This document shows positions 24,638-33,427 of a stretch of 38,315 nt of DNA, one piece after another. The position numbers and the translations under genes are program-made. Within the stretch, counting starts at the first letter, position 1. Each line of letters starts with the position of its first letter. The DNA lies in assembly GCA_020342025.1 (NCBI GenBank), contig CP070840.1, forward strand, positions 1,194,047 to 1,232,361. Direction: 5' to 3'. Source of the DNA: Deltaproteobacteria bacterium. GTDB taxonomy: Bacteria; Desulfobacterota; DSM-4660; Desulfatiglandales; HGW-15. The notes below the pieces were generated by a model. That model worked only from the letters and a program-made list of their open reading frames with translations, was not told the origin of the DNA and made no database searches.

Positions 24638-25534
24638 ATGCGACAGAAAATCGGGATGATCGGTTTGGGCATCATGGGATCGGCCATGTCCGCCAACCTC
24701 CTGAAGGCGGGTTTTTCGGTGATTGGCTACGATCTTCTGCCCGATTTGGTGGAGGCCCTTGTGAAGAAGGGAGGCTTAGGGGCTGCGTCGTGCAGGGAGG
24801 TGGCTGCCCATTCAGATGTGATCATCACCTCACTGCCCAGTGTGGAGGCCTTGCAAGACGTTGTCTCCGGTGAAGAGGGCCTTTTGGCGGGGACAGAGAA
24901 GGGCCAGTTCGTGATTGAGACGAGCACCCTTCCCCTGAAAGCCAAGCAGGAGGCCCACGACGCACTAAGCGCTGTGGGTGTGGATCTCCTAGACTGTCCC
25001 CTCAGTGGGACGGGGGCCCAAGCGGTCAAAAAGGATCTGGTTGTTTACGCGAGCGGCAACAAAGAGGCCTGTAAAACCTGCACACCGGTCTTTGACGGAT
25101 TTGCGCGGGCAAACTACTACCTGGGCGAGTTCGGCATGGGGACCAAGATGAAGTTCGTGGCCAACCTGCTCGTCACCATCCACAACGTGTCTGCGGCCGA
25201 GGCCTTTGTCTTGGGAATGAAAGCGGGACTGGACCCGGAAATGATCCTCAAGGTGATCAGTGATGGCGCAGGCACCTCCAGGATGTTTGAGGTGCGCGGG
25301 CCCCTCATGGTGGCCGGGAAATATGATGAACCCACCATGAAGGTGGACGTTTACCAGAAAGATATAAAAATCATCACGGCATTTGCAAACGAACTCCAAT
25401 GCCCTACGCCCCTTCTCTCCGCAGCGGCTCAGATCTACACGGCCGCATTGGCCGACGGACGGGCAAAACAGGACACCGCATCGGTTTGTGCCATCCTGGA
25501 GAAAATGGCGGGCCTAAAAAGAAGGAAGTCATGA
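24638..25534 (+). CDS. NAD(P)-dependent 3-hydroxyisobutyrate dehydrogenase family protein (second)
   Basis: 298 residues. The Rossmann motif GLGIMG is at 9-14 and the catalytic Lys172 in KMKFVANLLV. The usual DAPVSGG signature is changed to DCPLSGTGAQ, which sets it apart from the copy at 6582-7502 and suggests a different beta-hydroxy acid or semialdehyde substrate. The two are not recent duplicates. It closes the plus-strand operon that starts with the PEP-hydrolase-like gene. Convergent with the cupin gene, with a likely terminator between them. Confidence 0.92.
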   Translation: MRQKIGMIGLGIMGSAMSANLLKAGFSVIGYDLLPDLVEALVKKGGLGAASCREVAAHSDVIITSLPSVEALQDVVSGEEGLLAGTEKGQFVIETSTLPLKAKQEAHDALSAVGVDLLDCPLSGTGAQAVKKDLVVYASGNKEACKTCTPVFDGFARANYYLGEFGMGTKMKFVANLLVTIHNVSAAEAFVLGMKAGLDPEMILKVISDGAGTSRMFEVRGPLMVAGKYDEPTMKVDVYQKDIKIITAFANELQCPTPLLSAAAQIYTAALADGRAKQDTASVCAILEKMAGLKRRKS

Positions 25535-25565
25535 GGTTCCACCCTTCTTGGAACCAGTCCTTTTC
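25535..25565. terminator. Hairpin between convergent genes
   Basis: GGTTCC (25535-25540) and GGAACC (25550-25555) form a 6-bp stem with a 9-base loop, followed by AGTCCTTTTCT. It is a weak but well-placed terminator for the plus-strand operon; the same stem could serve the cupin transcript. Confidence 0.5.
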
Positions 25566-25930
25566 TATTTGACCTCCACAAAATCGGCTGTAATGGGGGG
25601 GCAGGTAAAGAATTCCAGGTAGCGAAGATCCTTATCAGACCTGTTCACGGTTGTATGTTTTTCTCCTGCGGGGATATGAAGTATGTCGCCCGCCTGGATA
25701 GGGAACTCTTCACCCTCAATGATTTCAGTGCCCTCTCCGCTTATGATCATGATAATGGATTCACGTTTCTTATGATAATGGTAGGGAACCTGACTGCCAG
25801 GGACCAGAAGGCCGAACATGCCGCCCAGATCCTTTGCATTCTGTTCCTCGGTTAAAATGACCGGCCGATAAGGCTCTCCGGGGTTTGGATTTTCCATGTT
25901 GATGTAATCCTGCGTCTTAAACAGCTTCAT
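25565..25930 (-). CDS. Single-domain cupin protein
   Basis: 121 residues. The first cupin motif with metal ligands is PYHYHKKRESIIMIISGEG (two His and a Glu), and the second is AGDILHIPAGEKHTT (His). Small cupins of this kind include isomerases, dioxygenases and sensor-like proteins; no specific activity can be assigned. GGGAGGGATGAG precedes the ATG. It is the last gene of a minus-strand set with a TauE/SafE permease and a flavin disulfide reductase. Confidence 0.88.
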   Translation of the reverse strand: MKLFKTQDYINMENPNPGEPYRPVILTEEQNAKDLGGMFGLLVPGSQVPYHYHKKRESIIMIISGEGTEIIEGEEFPIQAGDILHIPAGEKHTTVNRSDKDLRYLEFFTCPPITADFVEVK

Positions 25931-26015
25931 CTCATCCCTCCCTCAATGCCAAACAAAGAATCCGCGCACATCCGCATCTCTTCGTCAGTTCGGACAACCA
26001 CATAATCTCCTATTC

Positions 26016-26798
26016 TTATCCGAATAGCATGGTGATTATATTCTGGCCTGTGACCAACTGTAGACCCGTGAAAACCAAGATGGCATAGACCACCCGGTTG
26101 AACCAGAGATCGGTAAAACGTCGATTGAGGTAAATGCCCAGTCTGACCCCCAGGTACGTGAGAGGCGCCAGTAGGATAATTGTCGTTAAGTTCCCCACTT
26201 TGAGCAGCCCCAGGGCCTGGTAAGGAATGAGCTTCGCCATGTTAACAACGGCAAAATATATGACCGTGGTGCCTACGAACAGGTCTCGAGGAAATTTCTG
26301 GGGCAGGAGATACATAACGGCTGGCGGACCCCCTGCATGGGCCAGCGTGGAGGTGAATCCTGAAATGGCTCCCATCAGAATCCCTTCAAAGGCGCGAGGA
26401 CGACGCCTTTCCAGTGCCCCAAGGATAATGGCACGAAAGAGCTGAAACAGCACAAACCAGAGGGCCAAGACACCGATGGCAACCTGTAAAATGCGTTCAT
26501 TGCCGCGGAAGAAGCCGAAGAAAAAGCCTCCAATGGCGATCCCGAAAAGGGCGCCGGGCAACAGAAGTTTAATGCTTCGTCGGTGGAAATTCATCCGGTA
26601 CTGGTTGACTGCGAACAGATCGGCGATGATCAGCAGAGGCAACAGAATGGCGACCGCATCGGTCGCCGGTATGGCGAGCGTGAGTAGTGGCGTGGCGATG
26701 ACCCCAATCCCCGTGCCGAATCCTCCTTTGGCCATACCAAACATCATAACCGCAGGCACCGCGCACAACCAGAAGGTGGGGGCATAATCAGGCAACAT
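26016..26798 (-). CDS. TauE/SafE family permease
   Basis: 260 residues, mostly hydrophobic, with about eight membrane spans in two related halves (GGFGTGIGVIATPLLTLAIP near the N-terminus and ISGFTSTLAHAGGPPAVMYLLP in the second half). The family carries out export or uptake of sulfite, sulfoacetate and other organosulfur or carboxylate anions; the substrate here is unknown. It stands 61 bp downstream of the flavoprotein and 85 bp upstream of the cupin, all minus strand. Confidence 0.9.
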   Translation of the reverse strand: MLPDYAPTFWLCAVPAVMMFGMAKGGFGTGIGVIATPLLTLAIPATDAVAILLPLLIIADLFAVNQYRMNFHRRSIKLLLPGALFGIAIGGFFFGFFRGNERILQVAIGVLALWFVLFQLFRAIILGALERRRPRAFEGILMGAISGFTSTLAHAGGPPAVMYLLPQKFPRDLFVGTTVIYFAVVNMAKLIPYQALGLLKVGNLTTIILLAPLTYLGVRLGIYLNRRFTDLWFNRVVYAILVFTGLQLVTGQNIITMLFG

Positions 26799-26859
26799 CT
26801 GTGGCTTCCGTCTCCGAATATTTTTTCACGTTAAGTTCCGCCTTTTCTCCAACGGGGTC

Positions 26860-28284
26860 CTAGATCTGCCCTTGCTCCATCATGTGCCGGTACTGGGGGG
26901 ATGACATCAACGAGAAGAATGCCCCCTGCACAACTTCGCTCAGTGCCGGGTGGATGTGCATTCCCGCTGTGATAGGGGCCATGTTTTGATCAGCCGTGTA
27001 CATCAAGTTGATGATCTCTTGAATGAGCACCGAGGCCTGTGGCCCGATGATGTGGGCGCCCAGTATTTTCCTGGATTCTCGCTGCAAGACCACCTTCACG
27101 AAATAGTCTTTGACGCCCATGGCATCCCCCTTTGCCGTATCATGATACCTGCGGAAGCCGATAAGGACATCCTCTTCGCCATACCTCTCGATGGCATCCC
27201 TTTCCTTCAGTCCAACAGCAGCTATCTCGGGATGGGTAAATACGGCATGGGGTACAGCGTGATAGCTCACCTTCATCTTTTCTTTGAGAAATGCGTTATA
27301 GAAGACCACCTTGGATTCGTAGTTGGCCACGTGTTTGAAGAGGTGATTTCCCGTAGCGTCACCTAACGCCCAGATGTTGCGTGCTGAGCTTTCAAGATAT
27401 TCATTGACTTTGATCCACCCTTTCTCATCCGTTTCAATGCCTGATCTTTCGGGATGGAGCATGTCACTGTTCGAGGCCCTGCCCACGGCCACGAGGACCT
27501 CATCAGAAGAAATTTTCCTCTCTTTTCCCTCTTCTCTGTCTTTTGCAACAATCTCTTTCTTGCCCGAAGCAGACGACGCTACACCTATGACCTCGTGATC
27601 CGTCAGGATGCGCATATGTCTGGACATCTCATGCTTTGCCAGTTGGGAGACCTCAGGTTCTTCTTGAGGGAGGAACTGGGGGTTTCGTCCGAGGATGGTG
27701 ACTTCTGATCCCATGGCTGAGAAGAAATGTCCGTATTCTGCTGCGATATACCCCCCACCCAGAATGGCGATGCGGGGTGGGACCTCTCGCAGGTTCAATA
27801 TGGTATCACTGGTATAATAACGCACCTCATCAAGGCCCTTGATCTCAGGGACGAGGGGTCTGGATCCGGTGCACAGAAATATCCGGTCCGATCTGATGGT
27901 TTCCCCAGCCACCTTCAACTGATAGGGCCCTGTAAACTCAGCCACGTCATGGTAATAGTCAATGTTGGGGGATTGAGAGAGGGCCTCACGAATCCCATTA
28001 ACCTCGCTCTTTATCTTGGATGCCATCCTGTTCATGATGCCCGGAAAGTCGATGCGCTTTATGTCCACTTCAATCCCCACGTTTCGGGCGCTCTCCAACA
28101 TCCTCACCACTTCTGCCGGATAAACGAGAATCTTGGTGGGTATACACCCCCTCGTGAGACATATGCCCCCGGGATCGTCCTTATCGATCACGGCAACCTT
28201 CACCCCCGGATCCATCTGCAATATGTTTTCCATAAAGTTCATGGCCGACCCGGTCCCAATGGCAATCACGTCATATGTTTTCAT
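26860..28284 (-). CDS. Dihydrolipoamide-dehydrogenase-like flavin disulfide reductase
   Basis: 474 residues. The redox pair Cys42/Cys47 is in GGICLTRGCIPTK, the NAD motif GGGYIAAEY follows near residue 180, and ALGDATG is the second FAD segment. The C-terminal HIHPALSEVVQGAF holds the His-Glu pair that activates the interface disulfide chemistry. It forms a homodimer in the cytoplasm. No lipoyl enzyme genes are adjacent, and the opening GTGSAMNFMENIL is closer to the mycothione-reductase-like branch than to E3 of pyruvate dehydrogenase. The electron acceptor is therefore uncertain. Divergent from the PAP2 gene. Confidence 0.9.
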   Translation of the reverse strand: MKTYDVIAIGTGSAMNFMENILQMDPGVKVAVIDKDDPGGICLTRGCIPTKILVYPAEVVRMLESARNVGIEVDIKRIDFPGIMNRMASKIKSEVNGIREALSQSPNIDYYHDVAEFTGPYQLKVAGETIRSDRIFLCTGSRPLVPEIKGLDEVRYYTSDTILNLREVPPRIAILGGGYIAAEYGHFFSAMGSEVTILGRNPQFLPQEEPEVSQLAKHEMSRHMRILTDHEVIGVASSASGKKEIVAKDREEGKERKISSDEVLVAVGRASNSDMLHPERSGIETDEKGWIKVNEYLESSARNIWALGDATGNHLFKHVANYESKVVFYNAFLKEKMKVSYHAVPHAVFTHPEIAAVGLKERDAIERYGEEDVLIGFRRYHDTAKGDAMGVKDYFVKVVLQRESRKILGAHIIGPQASVLIQEIINLMYTADQNMAPITAGMHIHPALSEVVQGAFFSLMSSPQYRHMMEQGQI

Positions 28285-28413
28285 CTCGTTCTACCCCATA
28301 TCTCGCTCTCAAACTCGCATCTTTGTTAAACCCTTCTAAACCTGGCCCTTTCACGCCTTCTCTCTTGGCCTAACAATTTGTAAAAGAGGCAATATCCCAC
28401 AAGGGGTACAAAC

Positions 28414-28432
28414 GGTCAAGCCTACTCTTGAC
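28414..28432. repeat. Isolated REP-like half-site
   Basis: The 19 bases match the core of the 29-bp inverted ends at 29451 and 29603 at 17 positions (core GGTCAAGTCTGCTCTTGAC). It lies in the noncoding gap between the flavin disulfide reductase and PAP2 genes. Confidence 0.5.
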
Positions 28433-28563
28433 GCATGAGAAACCGAACCGATTCAACTTTTTTGTACTGGCAATAGTAGAGCAAATACACTAAAAAAGCG
28501 TATCAAACCATGAAAAGCCACTGAATTAAACCAGGCCCACAACTTGGCGGAACAGGCGGACAT

Positions 28564-29451
28564 ATGGAGGAAGTCAAAAGAGCCGGCAGGACCCATGGGA
28601 CGAAGCCCCCTCGACCACGCCCCAGAAAATACCGAACAATCTGCTCGTTACCTGCCAACGGAATGCTTGCTGCGCTTCTCGGGATTGGATTGCTGGCCGG
28701 ATGCGGCACTCTACCCAACGGCCGCGGGTGGGGACAAGACGCAACCCTCTTTCCGAGTTGGCAAAGGGTCGGAAAGGCGGCGCGGGATGCAGCCTTCTCG
28801 CCAGAAACATGGGCCCCGGCAGCCGCGGCGCTGGTCCTTCAGATCGACGACTGGGACGAGGAGATCTGGGAATGGGCTGTGGACAACACCCCCTTTTTCG
28901 GATCGCCAGAGGATGCCGAGGACGCGAGTGACTATCTTCGAGACGCAACGGGAGTCATTTATTTTATTACCGCTCTTGCCGCACCCAGTGGTGAAGATCC
29001 CAAGCTGTGGTCTGCAGCCAAGCTCAAGGGGCTCACTGTTGGCGTAACGGCTGTTCTCCTGACGGATGGGACGACAGAACTCTTGAAAGAGGCCACGGAT
29101 CGAACACGCCCAGATGGATCTGACGATGAAAGCTTCCCTTCGGGCCATACCTCAAGTGCTTCAGCCTTCGCAACCCTTGCCAACCGCAACCTACAGGCCC
29201 TCTCCCTCTCCAAGACAAACAAAACCCTCCTTCGTATCGGCTTTACCACCCTTGCTGCTGCGACGGGGTGGGCCCGGGTGGAGGCCGGAAGGCATTTCCC
29301 CTCCGATGTGCTGGTGGGTTACGCCCTGGGCCACTTCATCAGCGCCTTTTTTAATAATGCCTTTCTTGGCCTGGATCAGAACGAGGGACCCCGACTTACC
29401 GTTGCGCCCTCAAAGGACCGTATAATCGTTGGTATCCGCTGGGTATACTAA
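28564..29451 (+). CDS. PAP2-superfamily phosphatase, predicted lipoprotein
   Basis: 295 residues. The three PAP2 phosphatase motifs are present: KEATDRTRPDG, FPSGHTSSA and RVEAGRHFPSDVLVG with catalytic His. The N-terminus has an unusually long basic region, then MLAALLGIGLLAGCGTLP with a lipobox Cys47 (LLAGC). It would be exported and anchored by lipid, unlike the multi-span PAP2 enzymes of the inner membrane. It would act on lipid or sugar-lipid phosphates in the envelope. An internal ATG at 28663 would leave only a short n-region. The last base of its stop codon is the first base of the 29451-29603 element. Confidence 0.87.
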   Translation: MEEVKRAGRTHGTKPPRPRPRKYRTICSLPANGMLAALLGIGLLAGCGTLPNGRGWGQDATLFPSWQRVGKAARDAAFSPETWAPAAAALVLQIDDWDEEIWEWAVDNTPFFGSPEDAEDASDYLRDATGVIYFITALAAPSGEDPKLWSAAKLKGLTVGVTAVLLTDGTTELLKEATDRTRPDGSDDESFPSGHTSSASAFATLANRNLQALSLSKTNKTLLRIGFTTLAAATGWARVEAGRHFPSDVLVGYALGHFISAFFNNAFLGLDQNEGPRLTVAPSKDRIIVGIRWVY

Positions 29452-29603
29452 AAAGGGGTCAAGTCTGCTCTTGACTCTTAGTCATCAAAAACGATGTCCA
29501 GATTAGTCTTTTCAGCTCCTGCCTTTGATATCTCTACAAGACCAATCATGCCACCCGCTGCCAAAACTTTGAACAAGAGTCAAGAGCAGACTTGACCCCT
29601 TTT
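29451..29603. mobile_element. 153-bp element with perfect 29-bp inverted ends
   Basis: Bases 29451-29479 (beginning AAAAGGGGTCAAGTCTGCTC) and 29575-29603 are exact inverted copies. The 95 bases between have no coding capacity. The end sequence is of the kind that flanks REP-associated tyrosine transposases (from general knowledge), so the element is probably non-autonomous. Its right arm supplies the last seven codons and stop of a truncated LarA-like gene. The mismatch-free arms point to recent arrival. Confidence 0.85.
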
Positions 29604-29867
29604 CATCACAAGCCTTATGGCCGGCTCCCAGAGGGGCGCAAAACAGGGAACCGTAGGGTCATCAAAGGCAATCGTTACTTTCCAATGGGGTTTGACCGTT
29701 TCACTGAGGGGGGCACGACCTAAAGGCTCCTGGAGCGCCTTACGAATTGTCCCCTCCACATCATCTGCCGGCGAAAGATCAGTGGAAAGCCCGGGAGGTG
29801 CACTTTGCACCGTATCCGGAAGTTTTATGGGCAGCATCCGATCACCAAACACAATATGATCTTCCAT
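29580..29867 (-). pseudogene. N-terminal fragment of a LarA/DUF2088-family gene cut by the element
   Basis: The 95-codon frame matches the N-terminal domain of the lactate racemase LarA family: an IVFGDRMLPIKLPD strand pair, AL-P segments (TIRKALQEPLGRAPL) and KVTIAFDDPTVPCF at the normal DxTRP position. LarA proteins have about 420 residues. Here the reading stops after AIRLVM, where the codons for KRGQVCS and the stop come from the element's inverted end. The rest of the gene is not found beyond the element. GGGAGAAG precedes the ATG at 29867. It sits 23 bp after the M29-like gene, so it was the next gene in that operon. Confidence 0.75.
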
Positions 29868-29890
29868 GGGACTTCTCCCTCGAGGAATTT

Positions 29891-30862
29891 TCACAGGAGG
29901 TGGCCTTGCTCCATAATACACCTGCCATCCACAGTGACCGTGGGGGCACGGAGCACCCCATCCAGGTGGATGGGTACGTCCGTTGTGCCGCCAAAGCTGA
30001 TGTTATTACCAAGGGCAAAGTGGGCCGTTCCAAAAACCTTTTCGTCCTCCAGCACAACACCACTCAATTGCGCCCATTCATTGGTCCCCATGGCAAACTC
30101 CGCCACTGTGAAAGCGGAACGCCCGAAGGGACTGAGCCTCTCCAGAAGTCTGTGGGCCTCCTTACCCTTTAATTCTACGGCGCAACCTCTCTCAACCCGA
30201 ATGTGGAGAGGTTCTTCCAGGCGGCCAATGGTGGACATGGACCAATCAACCAGAATGACGCCTTCTGCAGTGCCTTCCTCTGGACCGATACAGGCCTCGC
30301 CTGCAGGCATGTTGCCCCATGTGCCCTCCCGGTTGTAAAGGCCGTCCTCCATATGCCCCTCCATACCCCTGACGCTAAAGTTGATGGCTGTGCCGAGCCC
30401 CGTCTTTACGGATACAACGTGTGCGTCCGTTAGAATTTCTCTCAGCCTCTTGGATTTCTTCGAAATCTGCTGATAATCTGCACGGCCGGCTCGGAGTAGC
30501 ATCTCCTTGGTAATTCCTGGCATGGAGGCGAGCCTTGCGCCTCCCTTTACGGCCCGCCGCCTCGCATCGGTGTGTGAAAGGGACTGACCGGTCAACAGCA
30601 GGATAACATCCTGGGTGGCCATCTCATTTTCCAACCGGGCCAAGGTGTCTGGCGGCCAACCCTTGCGGCCTGGCGGCTGGACCAGAGATAGCTTCGCCCC
30701 GCTGGTGATGTGCTTTGCGGCTTCACAAAAAGAGGCGCCAAGTCCCTTTCGGCCTGTATCGCAAAGCACCAGACAGGACTCACCCTTGCGGAGGCCCATG
30801 CACTCCACGAGCAACCTGGTCAGGGCCTGTTCAAAATCTATCTCTTCCTTTTGCCGGACCAT
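29891..30862 (-). CDS. Aminopeptidase, M29-like (thermophilic aminopeptidase T family)
   Basis: 323 residues. The C-terminal block AHFALGNNISFGGTTDVPIHLDGVLRAPTVTVDG carries the His/Asp residues typical of M29-family metal-dependent aminopeptidases. The ending TEFAMGTN-like segment (VAEFAMGTNEWAQ) and the WGNMPAGEACIGPEEGTAEG block are also typical. It is shorter than classical M29 enzymes (about 370-410), matching the compact branch annotated as leucyl aminopeptidase. A zinc or cobalt dipeptide/amide hydrolase role is likely. It precedes the broken LarA-like gene and follows the MFS gene by 152 bp. Confidence 0.85.
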   Translation of the reverse strand: MVRQKEEIDFEQALTRLLVECMGLRKGESCLVLCDTGRKGLGASFCEAAKHITSGAKLSLVQPPGRKGWPPDTLARLENEMATQDVILLLTGQSLSHTDARRRAVKGGARLASMPGITKEMLLRAGRADYQQISKKSKRLREILTDAHVVSVKTGLGTAINFSVRGMEGHMEDGLYNREGTWGNMPAGEACIGPEEGTAEGVILVDWSMSTIGRLEEPLHIRVERGCAVELKGKEAHRLLERLSPFGRSAFTVAEFAMGTNEWAQLSGVVLEDEKVFGTAHFALGNNISFGGTTDVPIHLDGVLRAPTVTVDGRCIMEQGHLL

Positions 30863-31014
30863 GAGACGCCGCTTCAGCCTATCGCGCTAGCGCCCTGACC
30901 ATGTCCATCGCATCCACATCAGATCTCATCCAGTCATACAGAGGTTCGATCTTCCCACCCTCCTTTTGCTTTTCAACAGGCTGACCCGCCCTCTCACATG
31001 CCCCTCAACCCTCT

Positions 31015-32199
31015 TCATTGGAGCGGGTTGGCCTGAGGAATCTCAGGTTTGGGTTTTATGAGGGCCGTAAGAAGCGCCCCCAGCAGAGGAACGAAAGCCA
31101 AAACCCAGACCGCATGGGTAAGCCCCAGACTATCGGCAAGGTGCCCTGAAAGAGCGGTGCCCAGCCCACCGGCCCCAAATCCCAGGCCCAATATCAGCCC
31201 CGAGGCCAGCCCCAGGTGTCTAGGCAAGAGTTCCTGAGCCATCACAACCGTGACCGAAAATGAGGCCAACAATGCGGCACCCGATGCCCCGGCCATCAAC
31301 CACTGCAACGGCCCTTCGCACCATATGAATAAAGACGCGAGTACGGGGTAGATTAGCAGGCTCACCGCAACGACAATTCGCCGCCCTATAAGGTCGGAAA
31401 GATGACCCCCATAAAGACCCGCAGCAGCGCCGCTGGCCAAGAATACAGCGAGCATCAGACTTCCTGTTTTCAGATGAATCCCCTGGGTGAGGAGGAACAT
31501 GGGAAGGTAAGTAATCAAGCTCAGGTAAACCCACGAACGCAAGGCCACGATAAGACACACTGCTATCAACGGGACCCACGGAATGTCGTAGGGCGCCCCC
31601 TGGAAATGGCTTTGGGATTTGTCTTGATCGACCGCCTCACGTCTCAGGAAATCTCCGGGATAGAAAAAAATGATCAGAAAAAGCAGCACGCCCGGAACAA
31701 GCACGCCGAGGGTGGCGTGCAGTCCAAAACCAATCACCAGGAAACTCCCCACCACGGGGCCAAGGGCAAATCCCACGTTACCGCCCGTGGTGAAAATCGC
31801 TGCACCCAGACCCCGCCTCCAACCGCTCACAAGATATACGGCCATCATGGCCCTGGGGTGAAAAGCGGCAAGGCCCAGTCCTGCAAATCCCACCAGCAGA
31901 ACCGCAACCACATAGCTTGGCGCCCAACCCAGCAGACCCATGGCGAGTGCCGTCCAGAGGATACCCACCGGAACGAACCACCCCGTGCGCACACGATCTG
32001 AAATGTGCCCAAAGATGGGTTGGATCACCGATGCGGTCAGGTTGAGAACCGTCATGATGAGGCCAACCTGGAAGTAACTGAGGGAAAATAAATCCTTGAG
32101 TTTGGCAAGAACCACGGGAAGGATGCCCTGGGAGGCATCTACCCAGACGTGGCCCAGAAACATGAGCAGAAGAGGAATCTTTTCCATGGAGACATTCAT
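31015..32199 (-). CDS. MFS transporter, fosmidomycin-resistance (Fsr) type
   Basis: 394 residues with twelve predicted membrane spans. The opening LMFLGHVWVDASQGILPVVL and VGLIMTVLNLTASVIQPIFGHISDR match the Fsr group of the major facilitator superfamily. The second half has the repeated motif GGHLSDLIGRR. It may export drugs or an organic acid; the operon context with LUD, M29 and LarA-like genes would suit a hydroxy-acid or peptide exporter, but this is inference. The next gene upstream is the LUD protein, 211 bp away. Confidence 0.9.
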   Translation of the reverse strand: MNVSMEKIPLLLMFLGHVWVDASQGILPVVLAKLKDLFSLSYFQVGLIMTVLNLTASVIQPIFGHISDRVRTGWFVPVGILWTALAMGLLGWAPSYVVAVLLVGFAGLGLAAFHPRAMMAVYLVSGWRRGLGAAIFTTGGNVGFALGPVVGSFLVIGFGLHATLGVLVPGVLLFLIIFFYPGDFLRREAVDQDKSQSHFQGAPYDIPWVPLIAVCLIVALRSWVYLSLITYLPMFLLTQGIHLKTGSLMLAVFLASGAAAGLYGGHLSDLIGRRIVVAVSLLIYPVLASLFIWCEGPLQWLMAGASGAALLASFSVTVVMAQELLPRHLGLASGLILGLGFGAGGLGTALSGHLADSLGLTHAVWVLAFVPLLGALLTALIKPKPEIPQANPLQ

Positions 32200-32410
32200 C
32201 CTGTTTGCGTTATCAGGGTTTCCGAAGGGGTTTCCTTTTACGGGCTACCAGAATTGGGTTGATACGTTGTGTTAAGAATAAGGACGGCTTAGATATCGTC
32301 TTACTTCCGGCCCAAATAACCCACGCCCTCTCCGAGCCAAAGGCCGGAGGCAGGGAATGGGCCATGGCGCCATGGTCGCTGAGACGCCATGTTTATTAAG
32401 GAACAGGGCA

Positions 32411-33055
32411 CTAGTACCCTAGAACTTCGCCCACCAGCTTTACGTGGACCCGGTCCTTGATCATGTGGCCCTCAATGATCCCCCACATATTGCAAATACG
32501 CTGCGGTGTCTTGCAGTCGGAGCAGAGTCCTGTCTCCACACAAGGGTTCTTGAGCCCCAGGCGTATGTTGTTGACAGGCGCGGCGTAGTGCTTTACCCGT
32601 GCCATGGCAGACTCCAGATCAGCGGCCACCTTGTTCATACCCACCACCAGGATCACCTTTTTGGGACCGAAGGTGATGGCGGCCACGCGGTTGCCCATGC
32701 CATCCAGGTTGACCAGCCTGCCGTCCAGCGTAATGGCATTGGTACTCGCGATCATGACGTCCGCCGCCAGGCCTTTTCGCCTTCGCTCCAGGGATTCTTC
32801 GGGCGGGATTCCCGCTTCATAGGGATCAATGACCTCAACACCGGACACCTTGGCTATTTCCTCCCAGAGGCCTATGCCAGCCGCTGTCATGGTGCCGCAG
32901 CGAAAGACGATAGCCCCTTCAGGAATCATGCCCACAATCTCCTTTCTGGCCTGCGCAGCGGTGGGGGCATAACTCCCTGCCATGCGGCGCTTTTCCAGGT
33001 GTTTGATGATATCCCCGGCAACCTTCTCGTTCCAAACCATCTGATGTTCGTCCAT
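32411..33055 (-). CDS. LUD-domain protein (LutB/LutC-like)
   Basis: 214 residues of the LUD fold found in LutB and LutC of L-lactate oxidation: GAIVFRCGTMTAAGIGLWEE and ADVMIASTNAITLDGRLVNLDGMGNR are hallmarks. A C-terminal Cys group, NPCVETGLCSDCKTPQRIC, is common in stand-alone LUD proteins of anaerobes and may bind a metal or cluster. The LutA and ferredoxin-domain partners are absent here, so lactate oxidation cannot be claimed. AAAGGAGG precedes the ATG. Confidence 0.9.
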   Translation of the reverse strand: MDEHQMVWNEKVAGDIIKHLEKRRMAGSYAPTAAQARKEIVGMIPEGAIVFRCGTMTAAGIGLWEEIAKVSGVEVIDPYEAGIPPEESLERRRKGLAADVMIASTNAITLDGRLVNLDGMGNRVAAITFGPKKVILVVGMNKVAADLESAMARVKHYAAPVNNIRLGLKNPCVETGLCSDCKTPQRICNMWGIIEGHMIKDRVHVKLVGEVLGY

Positions 33056-33153
33056 GTGTTTCCTCCTTTAAGATAGATTTAAGCTTTTCTCCCTCGAGAA
33101 CTGCTTCAAAATCCTCCAAACAAGCTTGTCCTGTGACCACACAAATCCCTCCC

Positions 33154-33180
33154 CCTCCCCTCTTTACCCGCCAGGGGAGG
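33154..33180. terminator. Possible terminator hairpin
   Basis: CCTCCCCT (33154-33161) and AGGGGAGG (33173-33180) form a perfect 8-bp GC-rich stem with an 11-base loop. No strong T-run follows on either strand. It lies between the PilZ/small-gene unit and the LUD gene. Confidence 0.35.
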
Positions 33181-33265
33181 AGAAAGGGTTGTCAAATGAG
33201 ATCAAAATGGGAGACTCTCTGTAGGGCGGGTTTTAGGAGTTAGGAGTTATGAAACCTGACTCGTC

Positions 33266-33427
33266 CTAAAGACGGTCGTTAAATTCTTTTTGGCATAGGT
33301 CTTCAGCCTTGAGGACTTCTTTGAAGACGATGCGAATGTCATTTGCACTCAAGTCGCCAGCGGTCTTTGAGTCAAGGCTGAACATATTGAGGGTGGCCTT
33401 AAACAGTTCATCAAAGCTCAGAGTCAT
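33266..33427 (-). CDS. Small hypothetical protein overlapping the PilZ gene
   Basis: 53 residues from the ATG at 33427; the first 17 bases overlap the end of the PilZ gene in another frame. GGAAGGGATTAGCG stands before the ATG. The product (MTLSFDELFKATL...) is acidic and helical, with no recognised family. Tight overlap and ribosome-binding site make translation coupling with PilZ likely, but no homologue is recalled. Confidence 0.5.
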   Translation of the reverse strand: MTLSFDELFKATLNMFSLDSKTAGDLSANDIRIVFKEVLKAEDLCQKEFNDRL

